The translations under genes were made by a program, and so were the position numbers. The notes below the pieces were generated by a model. That model ran no database searches and was not told where the DNA came from. It saw only the letters and a list, made by a program, of their open reading frames with translations. This document shows positions 23,403 to 34,880 of a stretch of 64,000 nucleotides of DNA, one piece after another (within the stretch, counting starts at the first letter, position 1; every line of letters starts with the position of its first letter). Where the stretch lies: positions 33,279,238 to 33,343,237 of the forward strand of contig NC_090259.1 of the NCBI RefSeq assembly GCF_037325665.1, given 5' to 3'. This DNA is from Littorina saxatilis. Lineage: Eukaryota; Mollusca; Gastropoda; Littorinimorpha; Littorinidae.

Positions 23403-24039
23403 GCCTATAAGAAAACACATGCGCCTGTCAATTATTTGTTTTTTTAAACTCCATTCCAACAAAAAGTAACCGATTTTTTGTTGTTGTCATTATTGTATTT
23501 GTTGGGCCTTTTCATCGGAAACAAACATTTGGCCTTATCGAATGCGAATAGACGATGTTCGGATATAACTGTCTGGTTTGTATGGGTTTGGTAAAGAGTT
23601 AATACCCTTGCTTTTTCGGGTGGAAATAAATCCACAGGTGCTCCTTGTCCACGTGTTTCCGACACACCCTTCGCTAGTGATTGGCCCGTGCAATGTTTGT
23701 CCCCCTAAAACCAAGGGTATTCACTCTTTCCCCACCCCATACAAAGCCGACAGAGTTATTTCCGAAAATCGTCTATTAATGCCCGGACAGATCTTTTGTT
23801 GTGTGTCAAAGATCCCCGGGAAGCACAGTACAGTACCTTTAAGGGTCTAAAGTGAACGTGACATAGTTTTCCCAAGGGTTCAGCAGCGCTTATTGATCAG
23901 AAAATCATTTTTTTTTATTTTTTTTTATTTTTTTATCTATCATTATCTTAGTGATATGACCATACAAGAATGAAACAATGGGTCAACCATATCTATTTTG
24001 GCTTTAGAGCTTGGTTCAATTAACATTATCAGACATGCG

Positions 24040-24157
24040 AACACACAGACACACCCACCCACACACACACACACACACAAACGCACGCACGCACACACAC
24101 ATACACACACACACACAAACGCACGCACGCACACACACACACATACACACACAAACG

Positions 24158-24190
<33 letters not shown>

Positions 24191-24204
24191 GCACACACAC
24201 ATAA
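24040..24204. repeat. AC microsatellite with GCAC variants
   Basis: Alternating AC with interspersed acgcacgcacgc clusters. Confidence 0.9.
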
Positions 24205-24504
24205 ACATAACTGAAAAGCTAATAAAATAAAGCCTAAGTGACTAATTGAATCTCTGAATAGACAAACCAACAAAATATGAATAACTAGCTAACTGTCCGA
24301 TATCAGAGGCAATTATTTGCCTCACTGTTTCGAAGAGACACAACTCTTCCGGACCCAATAACAATCTTCCGAACATCGTCTGTTTCCAGGCCGTTATTGT
24401 TGCGAATGTATGTACATCCAAAGGTATAATTTAGCCTACTTCTGTGCCAAGTACAAACATTTGACCGTTAGAAGCTAACCCCGTGGTGCACGTGTGTGAC
24501 CCAG

Positions 24505-24643
24505 GTGACAGTGGGCAGCTTGCTGGACGGAGATAACGTGCAGAACCGCTTCTCCCCAAGCACAGCATGGGTCAAGGTCATCAAGACAACCACCGGCACT
24601 GAAGTTCTGGACGGGACGCACCGCCGCCAAACTCCTGGAGAAT
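24505..24643 (+). CDS. Candidate exon, extracellular-type protein
   Basis: Acceptor GTGTGACCCAG and donor AAT|GTGAGT. The frame VTVGSLLDGDNVQNRFSPST continues AWVKVIKTTTGTEVLDGTHR and uses C/G-ending codons like the clear genes here, which supports it. It ends in phase 1, whereas the next candidate exon (25,905) is open only in phase 0, so a small exon or a different donor is missing. Reading on past the donor stays open for a further 15 codons. No family is assigned. Confidence 0.4.
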
Positions 24644-24940
24644 GTGAGTATGCCAAACCTGTTTACCCACAAAACTTGGTTTAACAATTTTAATCAGATA
24701 ATTGCAATTATCAATGCCGAATACAATCAATGAAATAAATGGAGCACAACAAGCTGAGCTTCTAAGCGTACTCATACAAGCAATATAACATCTGTTTTGG
24801 CGGACATAATTATAGAACGTATATCGAAAGGGTAATAGGATTTGTTAAAGGGGAAAAGTAGGAAGAAATAATATCAACCGACAAATATAAAAGCAACAAC
24901 AGCAAAAGCAGCATGACATTAACAACACGCACATTAACAC

Positions 24941-25077
24941 ACACACACACTCACACACTCACACACACACACACACACTCACACACAAAACACATACACA
25001 CACGCACTAACACACACAACACACACAACACACACACACACACGCACCAACACACACACACACACACACACACACAC
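24941..25077. repeat. AC microsatellite
   Basis: Long AC run with minor variants; it continues at 25,382 after an inserted element. Confidence 0.9.
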
Positions 25078-25381
25078 CAGGGGCGGATTAGGGGGGGTTC
25101 CGGAAAACACCCCCCCCCCCCCCCCGGCTGTCAAAAAAATTAAAAAATTAATACTAACTTTAAAAAAAATAATGAGTGGCTGCTGACACCAGTTGATCAT
25201 GTTTAAAATCAAGGATAAGCCATAAATTGTTCATAAAATAGCTAAAACTCTTCAGCTTCTGGGGGGCAAAGCCATCCAGACCCCCCAACGGGGCCTTGCC
25301 CATGTACCCCACAAGGGGTCCACCCCTGGACCCCAGGTTGTAACCCCCCCCCCCCCCTCTGGCTTAACTGCTCCGCCCCTG
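25078..25381. mobile_element. MITE with CAGGGGCGGA ends inserted in an AC microsatellite
   Basis: Starts caggggcgga and ends tccgcccctg, perfect 10-bp inverted ends. AC repeats lie directly on both sides, so the element landed inside a microsatellite and any short target duplication is masked. Two poly-C runs and ccccacaaggggtccacccc are internal. hAT-like by its ends, but without a transposase. A matching right end is at about 60,404-60,413. Confidence 0.75.
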
Positions 25382-25662
25382 CACACACACACACAACTTT
25401 ACAGAGTGATGGGCGTCAAGTCAAAAATATCGTAATACTTCAAAATGGTAAGAGTAAACAAGTCTTGAATATGCTTATATATCTGAGAGGATAGTGGAGA
25501 AGAGGTAGGGGACGTACGTGAGAAGGGGTTGAGGGAAAAGTTGCTTCCGTGTGTGTGAGGGGCTTGAGGGAAAAGTTGCTGTGTGAATTTCCATGCCGAA
25601 AGTTATGCAATACTATTATTAGGGCCTTTAATGGACAATGTAGATTTGTCCCTTTCCATCCG

Positions 25663-25663
<1 letters not shown>

Positions 25664-25713
<50 letters not shown>

Positions 25714-25770
25714 CGTGCGCCCGTGCGTACGTGCGTGCGTGCGTCCGTGCGTGCGTCCGTGCGTGCGTGT
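25664..25770. repeat. GT/GTGC microsatellite
   Basis: GT run grading into gtgcgtgcgtcc variants. Confidence 0.9.
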
Positions 25771-25904
25771 ATCTCTCAGTATGTCTGCCTTAAATCTGTC
25801 TGTGTAGAAGAAGCTTGTGCGATTTAGGTCCTAAGTAAGTCTGTAGCTTTATTTGTACATGTCCCTGACCACGTTTTGTACATTTCCCTTAATTTTTAAT
25901 TCAG

Positions 25905-26102
25905 GCCACAAGCGAAACCGCTGTATGGACGGAGAAAGAGGGCGAGCTCTCATTTGACACAGAAGTTTATGACGAAGCTCGCCAGGCGGCGGTGTTGACC
26001 AAAGAGGATGAATTTGACATCGCTTTTTCCACTGACAGCGATGACGCAGGTGTCACCGTGACGGCGTGTCATCTGGCTGACAAGATGACGTCAAAACCAT
26101 AA
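25905..26102 (+). CDS. Candidate coding exon ending in a stop
   Basis: Excellent acceptor (TTTCCCTTAATTTTTAATTCAG) followed by 65 open codons and TAA. The peptide starts ATSETAVWTEKEGELSFDTE and is strongly acidic, with one cysteine near the end. Codon use matches the clear genes. It may be the last exon of a gene that includes 24,505-24,643, or an internal exon whose donor lies before the stop. I recognise no domain. Confidence 0.45.
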   Translation, partial: ATSETAVWTEKEGELSFDTEVYDEARQAAVLTKEDEFDIAFSTDSDDAGVTVTACHLADKMTSKP

Positions 26103-26424
26103 CCTGACTCCCTTTGTGGTAACTATGCTGTCTTGCTTTTTTTTTTTTTTTAACTGAACGTGATTTTTTCCTTAGTACATCAAAACTCAGTGCTGAATCG
26201 CATTTTTTGGATAGACTTAATTTTGCACAGCGTCAATAGGCTAATTAGGCTTGTTGAAGTGTCGCTATTTAGTCATAGCATGTCTGGGGAAGACAGAAAA
26301 AAAGCATATAATGATATGAATGATTAAAAAGTGCACTGGCCGTTCAAATAGTTTTAATTTTTATCAGTTTAACGAGAAACTGCTGTTTCGTCACAGCAAC
26401 TCCTTTGCCGCAAACCGTGCTGCG

Positions 26425-26548
26425 TGTGTGTGTGTGTGCCGTGTGTTCGTGTTTTCGCGCGCGCGTGTGTGTGTGCGCGCGCATGTGTGTGTGGGGGTGT
26501 GTTTGTAGGTGTGCGTGTGCGTGTAGGTGCGTGCGTGCGTGCGTGCAT
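26425..26548. repeat. GT/GC-rich microsatellite
   Basis: Mixed gtgt, gcgcgc and gtgcgtgc runs. The segment gtgtgcgtgtaggtgcgtgc near 26,511 recurs inside the minisatellite at 30,473. Confidence 0.85.
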
Positions 26549-26759
26549 TTTGTATTGCAAAAAAATACAACAACGATAGATCTACTACGCTGTTCTATAC
26601 TTCCAAAGGTAAAACGGGATGAGAATATTTCATTTTCATTTCATTTTCATTACCTTATTGTTCCATCGCTTTCAACAAGCCTTGATCAAGATGTAAGTTT
26701 CTCACAAAAATGGGTTGTATGAGCGAGCTGTTAGTCACTGTCATTTCGTCATCCGCTAG

Positions 26760-26894
26760 GTGATGGAAGCAAAGGCCGAGTGCTGCCGGCCAGACGTCAG
26801 TCCCTGTTCGGTATCGGCCATGATGACGACTGAGGAGACACGGCTCCAGAACTCTCACTCACGACATCCTTACCAACAGAAGGGCCAAACAGAG
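26760..26894 (+). CDS. Candidate exon with cysteine pair
   Basis: 135 bp, phase 0 at both ends, between CCGCTAG and GAG|GTCAGT. Only one frame is open: VMEAKAECCRPDVSPCSVSA, then a polar threonine/glutamine/histidine-rich tail. The CC...C pattern suggests a secreted protein. It is followed by the minisatellite-filled interval and the C8-like exon at 30,784, but the phases do not match directly, so an exon may be missing. Confidence 0.4.
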
Positions 26895-27055
26895 GTCAGT
26901 TGCATAATTATAAGTTTGTACAGGCTACGTACCATGTGTAACGTCCCAAAATGGAGAGAAACAAAACGACCGTTTTCGTGACATTGTTTGACCTTTTTGT
27001 GCTTATGATTTTGGGTCTGTTAAGCGTTATTTACTTTTGGGACTATGTTTTTTTC

Positions 27056-30000
27056 CCTTCAAGTCTATCCCTTAATTCCTTTACCGACCCTTCCCCATCC
27101 CCAACCCTTCCAGTCTATCCCTTAATTCCTTTCCCCTTCCTTTACCGACCCTTCACCATCCCCAACCCTTCAAGTCTATCCTTTAATTCCTTTACCGACC
27201 CTTCACCATTCCCAACCCTTCAAGTCTATCCCTTAATTCCTTTACCGACCCTTCCCCATCCCCAACCCTTCCAGTCTATCCCTTTCCCCTTCCTGTACCG
27301 ACCCTTCCCCATCCCCAACCCTTCAAGTCTATCCCTTAATTCCTGTACCGACCCTTCCCCATTCCCAACCCTTCTAGTCTATCCCTTAATTCCTTTCCTC
27401 TTCCTGTACCGACCCTTCCCCATCCCCAACCCTTCAAGTCTATCCCTTAATTCCTTTCCTCTTCCTGTACCGACCCTTCCCCATCCCCAAACCTTCTAGT
27501 CTATCCCTTAATTCCTTTCCTCTTCCTGTACCGACCCTTCCCCATCCCCAACCCTTCCAGTCTATCCCTTAATTCCTTTCCTCTTCCTGTACCGACCCTT
27601 CCCCATCCCCAACCCTTCCAGTCTATCCCTTAATTCCTTTCCTCTTCCTGTACCGACCCTTTCCCATTCCCAACCCTTCTAGTCTATCCCTTAATTCCTT
27701 TCCTCTTCCTGTACCGACCCTTCCCCATCCCCAACCCTTCAAGTCTATCCCTTAATTCCTTTCCCCTTTCTGTACCGACCCTTCACCATCCCCAACCCTT
27801 CTAGTCTATCCCTTAATTCCTTTCCCCTTCCTGTACCGACCCTTCCCCATCCCCAACCCTTCAAGTCTATCCCTTAATTCCTTTCCCCTTCCTGTACCGA
27901 CCCTTCCCCATCCCCAACCCTTCTAGTCTATCCCTTAATTCCTTTCCCCTTCCTGTACCGACCCTTCACCATTCCCAACCCTTCCAGTCTATCCCTTAAT
28001 TCCTTTCCCCTTCCTGTACCGACCCTTCACCATCCCCAACCCTTCAAGTCTATCCCTTAATTCCTTTCCCCTTCCTGTACCGACCCTTCACCATTCCCAA
28101 CCCTTCCAGTCTATCCCTTAATTCCTTTCCCCTTCTTGTACCGACCCTTCACCAGTTCCCAACCCTTCCAGTCTATCCCTTAATTCCTTTCCTCTTCCTG
28201 TACCGACCCTTCACCATTCCCAACCCTTCCAGTCTATCCCTTAATTCCTTTCCCCTTCCTGTACCGACCCTTCTAGTCTATCCCTTAATTCCTTTCCCCT
28301 TCCTGTACCGACCCTTCACCATTCCCAACCCTTCTAGTCTATCCCTTAATTCCTTTCCTCTTCCTGTACCGACCCTTCCCCATCTCCAACCCTTCTAGTC
28401 TGTCCCTTAATTCCTTTCCTCTTCCTGTACCGACCCTTCCCCATCCCCAACCCTTCAAGTCTATCCCTTAATTCCTTTCCTCTTCCTGTACCGACCCTTC
28501 CCTATCCCCAACCCTTCTAGTCTATCCCTTAATTCCTTTCCTCTTCCTGTACCGACCCTTCCCCATCCCCAACCCTTCTAGTCTATCCCTTAATTCCTTT
28601 CCTCTTCCTGTACCGACCCTTCCCCATCCCCAACCCTTCCAGTCTATCCCTTAATTCCTTTCCTCTTCCTGTACCGACCCTTCCCCATCCCCAACCCTTC
28701 CAGTCTATCCCTTAATTCCTTTCCTCTTCCTGTACCGACCCTTCCCCATCCCCAACCCTTCAAGTCTATCCCTTAATTCCTTTCCTCTTCCTGTACCGAC
28801 CCTTCCCCATCCCCAACCCTTCCAGTCTATCCCTTAATTCCTTTCCTCTTCCTGTACCGACCCTTCACCATCCCCAACCCTTCTAGTCTATCCCTTAATT
28901 CCTTTCCCCTTCCTGTACCGACCCTTCACCATTCCCAACCCTTCCAGTCTATCCCTTAATTCCTTTCCCCTTCCTGTACCGACCCTTCACCATCCCCAAC
29001 CCTTCAAGTCTATCCCTTAATTCCTTTCCCCTTCCTGTACCGACCCTTCACCATTCCCAACCCTTCCAGTCTATCCCTTAATTCCTTTCCCCTTCTTGTA
29101 CCGACCCTTCACCAGTTCCCAACCCTTCCAGTCTATCCCTTAATTCCTTTCCTCTTCCTGTACCGACCCTTCACCATTCCCAACACTTCCAGTCTATCCC
29201 TTAATTCCTTTCCCCTTCCTGTACCGACCCTTCTAGTCTATCCCTTAATTCCTTTCCCCTTCCTGTACCGACCCTTCACCATTCCCAACCCTTCTAGTCT
29301 ATCCCTTAATTCCTTTACCGACCCTTCACCATCCCCAACCCTTCAAGTCTATCCCTTAATTCCTGTACCGACCCTTCACCATTCCCAACCCTTCAAGTCT
29401 ATCCCTTAATTCCTTTCCTCTTCCTGTACCGACCCTTCCCCATCCCCAACCCTTCAAGTCTATCCCTTAATTCCTTTCCCCTTCCTGTACCGACCCTTCA
29501 CCATTCCCAACCCTTCCAGTCTATCCCTTAATTCCTTTCCCCTTCCTGTACCGACCCTTCCCCATCCCCAACCCTTCTAGTCTATCCCTTAATTCCTTTC
29601 CCCTTCCTGTACCGACCCTTCACCATTCCCAACCCTTCCAGTCTATCCCTTAATTCCTTTCCTCTTCCTGTACCGACCCTTCCCCATCCCCAACCCTTCT
29701 AGTCTATCCCTTAATTCCTTTCCCCTTCCTGTACCGACCCTTCACCATTCCCAACCCTTCCAGTCTATCCCTTAATTCCTTTCCCCTTCCTGTACCGACC
29801 CTTCACCATTCCCAACCCTTCCAGTCTATCCCTTAATTCCTTTCCCCTTCCTGTACCGACCCTTCCCCATCCCCAACCCTTCAAGTCTATCCCTTAATTC
29901 CTTTCCCCTTCCTGTACCGACCCTTCCCCATCCCCAACCCTTCCAGTCTATCCCTTAATTCCTTTCCCCTTCCTGTACCGACCCTTCCCCATCCCCAACC

Positions 30001-30650
30001 CTTCAAGTCTATCCCTTAATTCCTTTCCCCTTCCTGTACCGACCCTTCCCCATCCCCAACCCTTCCAGTCAGCTATCCCTTAATTCCTTTCCCCTTCCTG
30101 TACCGACCCTTCCCCATCCCCAACCCTTCAAGTCTATCCCTTAATTCCTTTCCCCTTCCTGTACCGACCCTTCACCATCCCCAACCCTTCAAGTCTATCC
30201 CTTAATTCCTGTACCGACCCTTCACCATTCCCAACCCTTCAAGTCTATCCCTTAATTCCTTTCCTCTCGAGTCCTGTACCGACCCTTCCCCATCCCCAAC
30301 CCTTCTAGTCTATCCCTTAATTCCTTTCCCCTTCCTGTACCGACCCTTCACCATTCCCAACCCTTCCAGTCTATCCCTTAATTCCTTTCCTCTTCCTGTA
30401 CCGACCCTTCACCATCCCCAACCCTTCCAGTCTATCCCTTAATTCCTTTACCGACCCTTCCCCATGCCCAACGTGTGCGTGTAGGTGCGTGCGTGTGCGT
30501 GTAGGTCCGACCCTTCACCATCCCCAACCCTTCAAGTCTATCCCTTAATTCCTTTCCCCTTCCTTTACCGACCCTTCCCCATCCCCAACCCTTCCAGTCT
30601 ATCCCTTAATTCCTTTACTGACCCTTCACCATCCCCAACCCTCAACCCAA
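27056..30650. repeat. 3.6-kb minisatellite, unit about 62 bp, roughly 55-60 copies
   Basis: The unit contains tgtaccgacccttc, then catccccaaccctt, agtctatcccttaattcctt and tcccctt. Shorter units lack the ttcccctt block. Variants (caag/ccag/ctag; cccca/accat) are mixed and some stretches recur as blocks: 27,905-28,350 matches 28,865-29,310 at an exact offset of 960 bp. An interruption at 30,471-30,506 has GT-rich text. It lies between candidate exons 26,760 and 30,784. The long proline/leucine/serine-rich frame across it is not a gene. Confidence 0.95.
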
Positions 30651-30783
30651 CGTCACCTCGCTTTGCCCAACTGAGTTCCCCATATGCTAGTGACTTCTCT
30701 TTTTCAAACGTACACGCATTTCTTTGTTCTTTCTAGTTTTTTGTTTGTACATTCTCAAGCACGTGTATAAATGTCTTTTCCAG

Positions 30784-31105
30784 CAAAGTGTGTAACGGTG
30801 TGGCCAGGAGATTCCAGGGTTGTAAGAAGAAAACTGCTGACGCAGCAAGAGTGTGCAGCCCCCTCTTCGGGTCACGCAGTCTGGCCAAATGCGTCATTGA
30901 GAACGAAGATGACGTCAGACACTTTGACGATTGTGTGGCGTCAGTTTGCGACCCCAGCGCCATCAGCACGTGCTACAGCCTGAAGACAACCATACAGACA
31001 AAATGCGCACAAGAGCTGGCTCGCATTCCTGGACTAGGCTGTTTGGGAAATTTTGTTCCACGTCATAAAAAGAACTGGGTATGGAGCAAAATGAATTGTG
31101 AATGA
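30784..31105 (+). CDS. Candidate terminal exon with C8-like cysteine pattern
   Basis: Acceptor TGTCTTTTCCAG; the first base completes a split codon, then about 106 codons to TGA. The peptide has CNGVARRFQGC, CSPLFGSRSLAKC, FDDCVASVC and CYSLKTTIQTKCAQEL in order. That spacing is like the C8 module that follows von Willebrand factor D domains in secreted proteins (C...F..C......Y..DC..D.C...C.AL..Y...C). The basic C-terminal end is short. The upstream exon must end in phase 2 and was not identified. Confidence that it is coding is good; the family call is tentative. Confidence 0.6.
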
Positions 31106-31689
31106 GCTTGTTTGACACTCTCTTTATTTCGATCTCTTACTTTCTTCGCATGCATAAACTTACACCCGCACACATGTACTCACATGTACTCACAAACACA
31201 CACACACACACACACACTGGCCCACTTATTCAGTTCCACAGGTATGCATTCCAAGCGTTTTTGCCTGCACATAGACTTAGGTCTATATATATGCATGTGC
31301 ATGCATTCACATGCTTGCTCAATATGCAGTTAGTTTTCAAACAGATGCCAATGTCTGAATTCAAGTGCATTGATCTTCTATTATATAAGTGTTTGGGCCT
31401 TATCTCAGTTAAACAAAATTTTCATTTCTTTGGGTGGTGTGATTTTATGTCTTATTCAGAAGAGTATAGCTTAGCAAATCATAAAGTCATCGATACTAAG
31501 ACAACTACTGGACTGAAACATTTCTTTTAAACAGTTTACATCTACCTCGCGCATAAAGAGCAGCACACATGCTTATTATATGCAGTATTAAAGTCGTCAA
31601 CAAGCCTCATGTTGTTTTTGCCGTGTATTCAGGTTTTAATCTTTGGGTGAGAAACAGAGCGAGAGAAAGAGAAAAAGAATCAGAGAGAG

Positions 31690-31695
31690 AGAGAG

Positions 31696-31760
<65 letters not shown>
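31690..31760. repeat. GA then GT microsatellite
   Basis: A GA run changes directly into a GT run of about 60 bp. Confidence 0.9.
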
Positions 31761-31761
<1 letters not shown>

Positions 31762-31837
31762 CCAGTGAAGGTAAAGAACTATTTCACACAGACATATAAA
31801 AAATTGAAAATTAAATATTTGTATATGAACAGCATCT

Positions 31838-32134
31838 GGGAGGTACAGATATCACACACACACACACACACACACACACTGAGACTTTTCATTCATAATG
31901 ATATTTTGACCACTGTTTGGAACACATTTTTTCATTGCACGAGAACACAAGTCACAACGAAAACTGTGTTTTTCTTTTGGTTTTGTTTGGGGGTTTTTCA
32001 CACACAAAATGTCAAGATACACAGGGCCGAACAAGAGGGGGGGGGGGGGGGCTTCCCCCCCCCCCCCAGCCAAATAAAAAAAGAGAGAGAGAGAGAAAGA
32101 GAGAGAGATGTAAAATTTCTGGGAGGTACAGATA

Positions 32135-32182
<48 letters not shown>

Positions 32183-32322
32183 AGACTTTTCATTCATAAT
32201 GATATTTTGACCACTGTTTGGAACACATTTTTTTCATTGCACAAGAACACAAGTCACAACGAAAACTGTGTTTTTCTTTTGGGTTTGTTTGGGGGTTTTT
32301 CACACACAAAATGGCAAGATAC
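31838..32322. repeat. Direct repeat, two copies of about 190 bp
   Basis: 31,838-32,020 and 32,120-32,322 share ggaggtacagatatcacac, cattcataatgatattttga, gaacacaagtcacaacgaaa and ggggtttttcacacacaaaa. The first copy is followed by G and C runs that look like a fragment of the CAGGGG-type element. Confidence 0.8.
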
Positions 32323-32751
32323 AAATACTGACAATGATGCAACACCCTTTAAATGGTTACATGAAAACAGCTTGGGTTCATCTCAAATTAGTAGATTTTG
32401 ATCAACTAATTCAGACTATACACACAATTTATTTTCTTCCCCATCCCCACCACCCCCATGTTCACCATCATCACCTTGCTTACTTCCTCATAGATTTAAA
32501 AAAAAAAAAAAAATTCAACTGAAAAAAAACAATTGTGTAAAAATGTAAAGCAGAGGAAAGTGATAGAACGGCCACTTATAAACAGTATAATTTTGCTAAA
32601 TCTGACCGACAGTCAAAACACTCAGTAAGATGAATGACGGAAGACTGCTCTTCCAACATGTTATACAGTTCTTAGGTACAGAAATCAGCCAGGGTGTAGA
32701 TTTAAGTATGAGTCCAAGTGACAAGACACCTATGTGGAGGACACACACACA

Positions 32752-33783
32752 TAAAACAACGCCACATTTGACATGTAACAATGCAGTCGTCGCAAAACAC
32801 ACAAAACAACGCCACATTTGACATGTAACAATGCAGTCGTCGCAAAACACACTAAACAACGCCACATTTGACATGTAACAATGCAGTCGTCACAAAACAC
32901 ACTAAACAACGCCACATTTGACATGTAACAATGCAGTCGTCGCAAAACACACTAAACAAAGCCACATTTGACATGTAACAATGCAGTCATCGCAAAACAC
33001 ACAAAACAATGCCACATTTGAATGTAACAATGCAGTCATCGCAAAACACACAAAACAACGCCACATTTGACATGTAACAATGCAGTCATCGCAAAACACA
33101 CAAAACAACGCCACATTTGACATGTAACAATGCAGTCATCGCAAAAACAACGCCACATTTGACATGTAACAATGCAGTCATCGCAAAACAATGCCACATT
33201 TGAATGTAACAATGCAGTCATCGCAAAACACACAAAACAACGCCACATTTGACATGTAACAATGCAGTCATCGCAAAACACACAAAACAACGCCACATTT
33301 GACATGCAACAATGCAGTCATCGCAAAACACACAAAATAACGCCACATTTGACATGTAACAATGCAGTCATCGCAAAAACAACGCCACATTTGACATGTA
33401 ACAATGCAGTCATCGCAAAACACACAAAACAAAGCCACATTTGACATGTAACAATGCAGTCATCGCAAAACACACAAAACAAAGCCATATTTGACATGTA
33501 ACAATGCAGTCGTCGCAAAACACACTAAACAAAGCCACATTTGACATGTAACAATGCAGTCATCGCAAAACACACAAAACAAAGCCACATTTGACATGTA
33601 ACAATGCAGTCATCGCAAAACACACAAAACAAAGCCACATTTGACATGTAACAATGCAGTCATCGCAAAAACACACAAAACAACGCCACATTTGACATGT
33701 AACAATGCAGTCATCGCAAAAACACACAAAACAAAGCCACATTTGACATGTAACAATGCAGTCATCGCAAAAACACACTGAAC
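32752..33783. repeat. Tandem array, 50-bp unit, about 21 copies
   Basis: Unit gccacatttgacatgtaaca then atgcagtcatcgcaaaacac acaaaacaac. Early units are exactly 50 bp apart; several later ones lack the acacaaa part (34-43 bp) or carry small deletions. Cysteine-rich frames across it are repeat artefacts. No spacer variation, so it is a minisatellite. Confidence 0.95.
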
Positions 33784-33916
33784 ACAAAGCAAAATCTGAA
33801 CAAAAAATCGCACATAATGCCCTCATTGGTCTGTCTATCTGCAGAGAGGTATAGAGCAGAGATTATGAACACAAACACAACAAAATAAAGACATTCCCTG
33901 GCTTCTTTGATATTTC

Positions 33917-34116
33917 AGCCACAGTGGTACCTGCAATGTAAAATGTAAGGCCCCTCCAAGGAGAGGACCCCTCCCAAAAAAGGACACCTTCAATTTTCCC
34001 TTTCTGTCACCTTGACCAAAATATACCTGTCATGACAGGTCACCTGAAATGTCGGGACACTTTTACCTGGTCCCAAGGGTGTCCTTTCAACGCAGGCACC
34101 ACTGTTCGTATTTCAA
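33917..34116. mobile_element. MITE-like element with CAGTGGT-type ends
   Basis: Left end acagtggtacctgcaatgta, right end gcaggcaccactgt, an inverted pair of about 14 bp with one mismatch. A related but more worn stretch is at 41,065-41,240. The ends resemble those of pogo/Tigger-type elements. Confidence 0.55.
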
Positions 34117-34164
34117 TTCTTTCTTTATTGGGTGTTTAACGTCGTTTTCAACCACGAAGGTTAT

Positions 34165-34610
34165 ATCGCGACGGAGTATTTCAATCAGTTCTTCAATAAA
34201 AACCACAAGATACAGCACTGGAAGCATGAACAACATCAGCAAAAACTGAGCGTGGAATACACAAAAGAGAATCCTTTCATTGCAGGCATCACTGTATTTC
34301 AATCAGTTCTTCAATAAAACCACAATATACAGCACTGGAAGCATGAACAACATCAGCAAAAACTGAGCGCGGGATACACAAAAGAGAATCCTTTCCTTGC
34401 AGGCACCACTGTATTTCAATCAGTTCTTCAATAAAACCACAAGATACTAGCACTGGAAGCATCAACAACATCAGCAAACACTGAGCGCGGGATACACAAA
34501 AGAGAATCCTTTCCTTGCAGGCACCACTGTATTTCAATCAGTTCTTCAATAAAACCACAAGATACTAGCACTGGAAGCATCAACAACATCAGCAAACACT
34601 GAGCGCATTT
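34165..34610. repeat. Tandem array, unit about 118 bp, about four copies
   Basis: Units start near tatttcaatcagttcttcaa and end gagaatcctttccttgcag; junctions at 34,282, 34,399 and 34,517. The last unit runs straight into the Tigger fragment. Confidence 0.9.
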
Positions 34611-34880
34611 TCCAGGGCATATTAAACCAATCAACCAATGCCTCGTCCACTTCATCGTCTTTTCCTCCTCTTTTCCTTTTCTTTGAGACAGACAAGCGTC
34701 CACCTACAGCTTCACTCCTGAGATGATCCTCGTCGTTAATCCATCGACAAAGGGTTTTTCTTGGGACCCCTAACTGACTTGCAAGCTGCAATTTTGATGT
34801 GTTAAGGCGGATATCCTTTCACTTTGTCCAAGAATTCAAGTTTTTCCAAGACGCTGTAGTCTTTCTTTTTCGTTGCCATG
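34611..34880 (-). pseudogene. Tigger/pogo transposase N-terminal fragment
   Basis: The reading frame starts MATKKKDYSVLEKLEFLDKV, then a frame change near 34,806 is needed to reach LQLASQLGVPRKTLCRWIND, RSEAVGGRLSVSKKRKRGGK and DDEVDEALVDWFN. This is the pipsqueak-type helix-turn-helix followed by the start of the CENP-B-type domain. Full transposases of this family are around 450-550 residues; only about 90 remain. It is a fossil without catalytic capacity. Confidence 0.85.

Noticed and set aside
27056-27499. 182-residue proline/leucine/serine-rich frame as a protein
   Set aside because: It is the translation of the ~62-bp minisatellite plus a short lead; the frame breaks along the array.
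20894-31105. One single gene joining the fibrinogen-related exons to the C8-like exons
   Set aside because: Exon 4 ends in a stop with a possible polyadenylation signal 0.5 kb later, and no in-phase donor is seen before the stop.
32752-33783. Regular 50-bp array as a CRISPR array
   Set aside because: Units are contiguous and near-identical with no unique spacers, in a eukaryotic sequence. It is a minisatellite.
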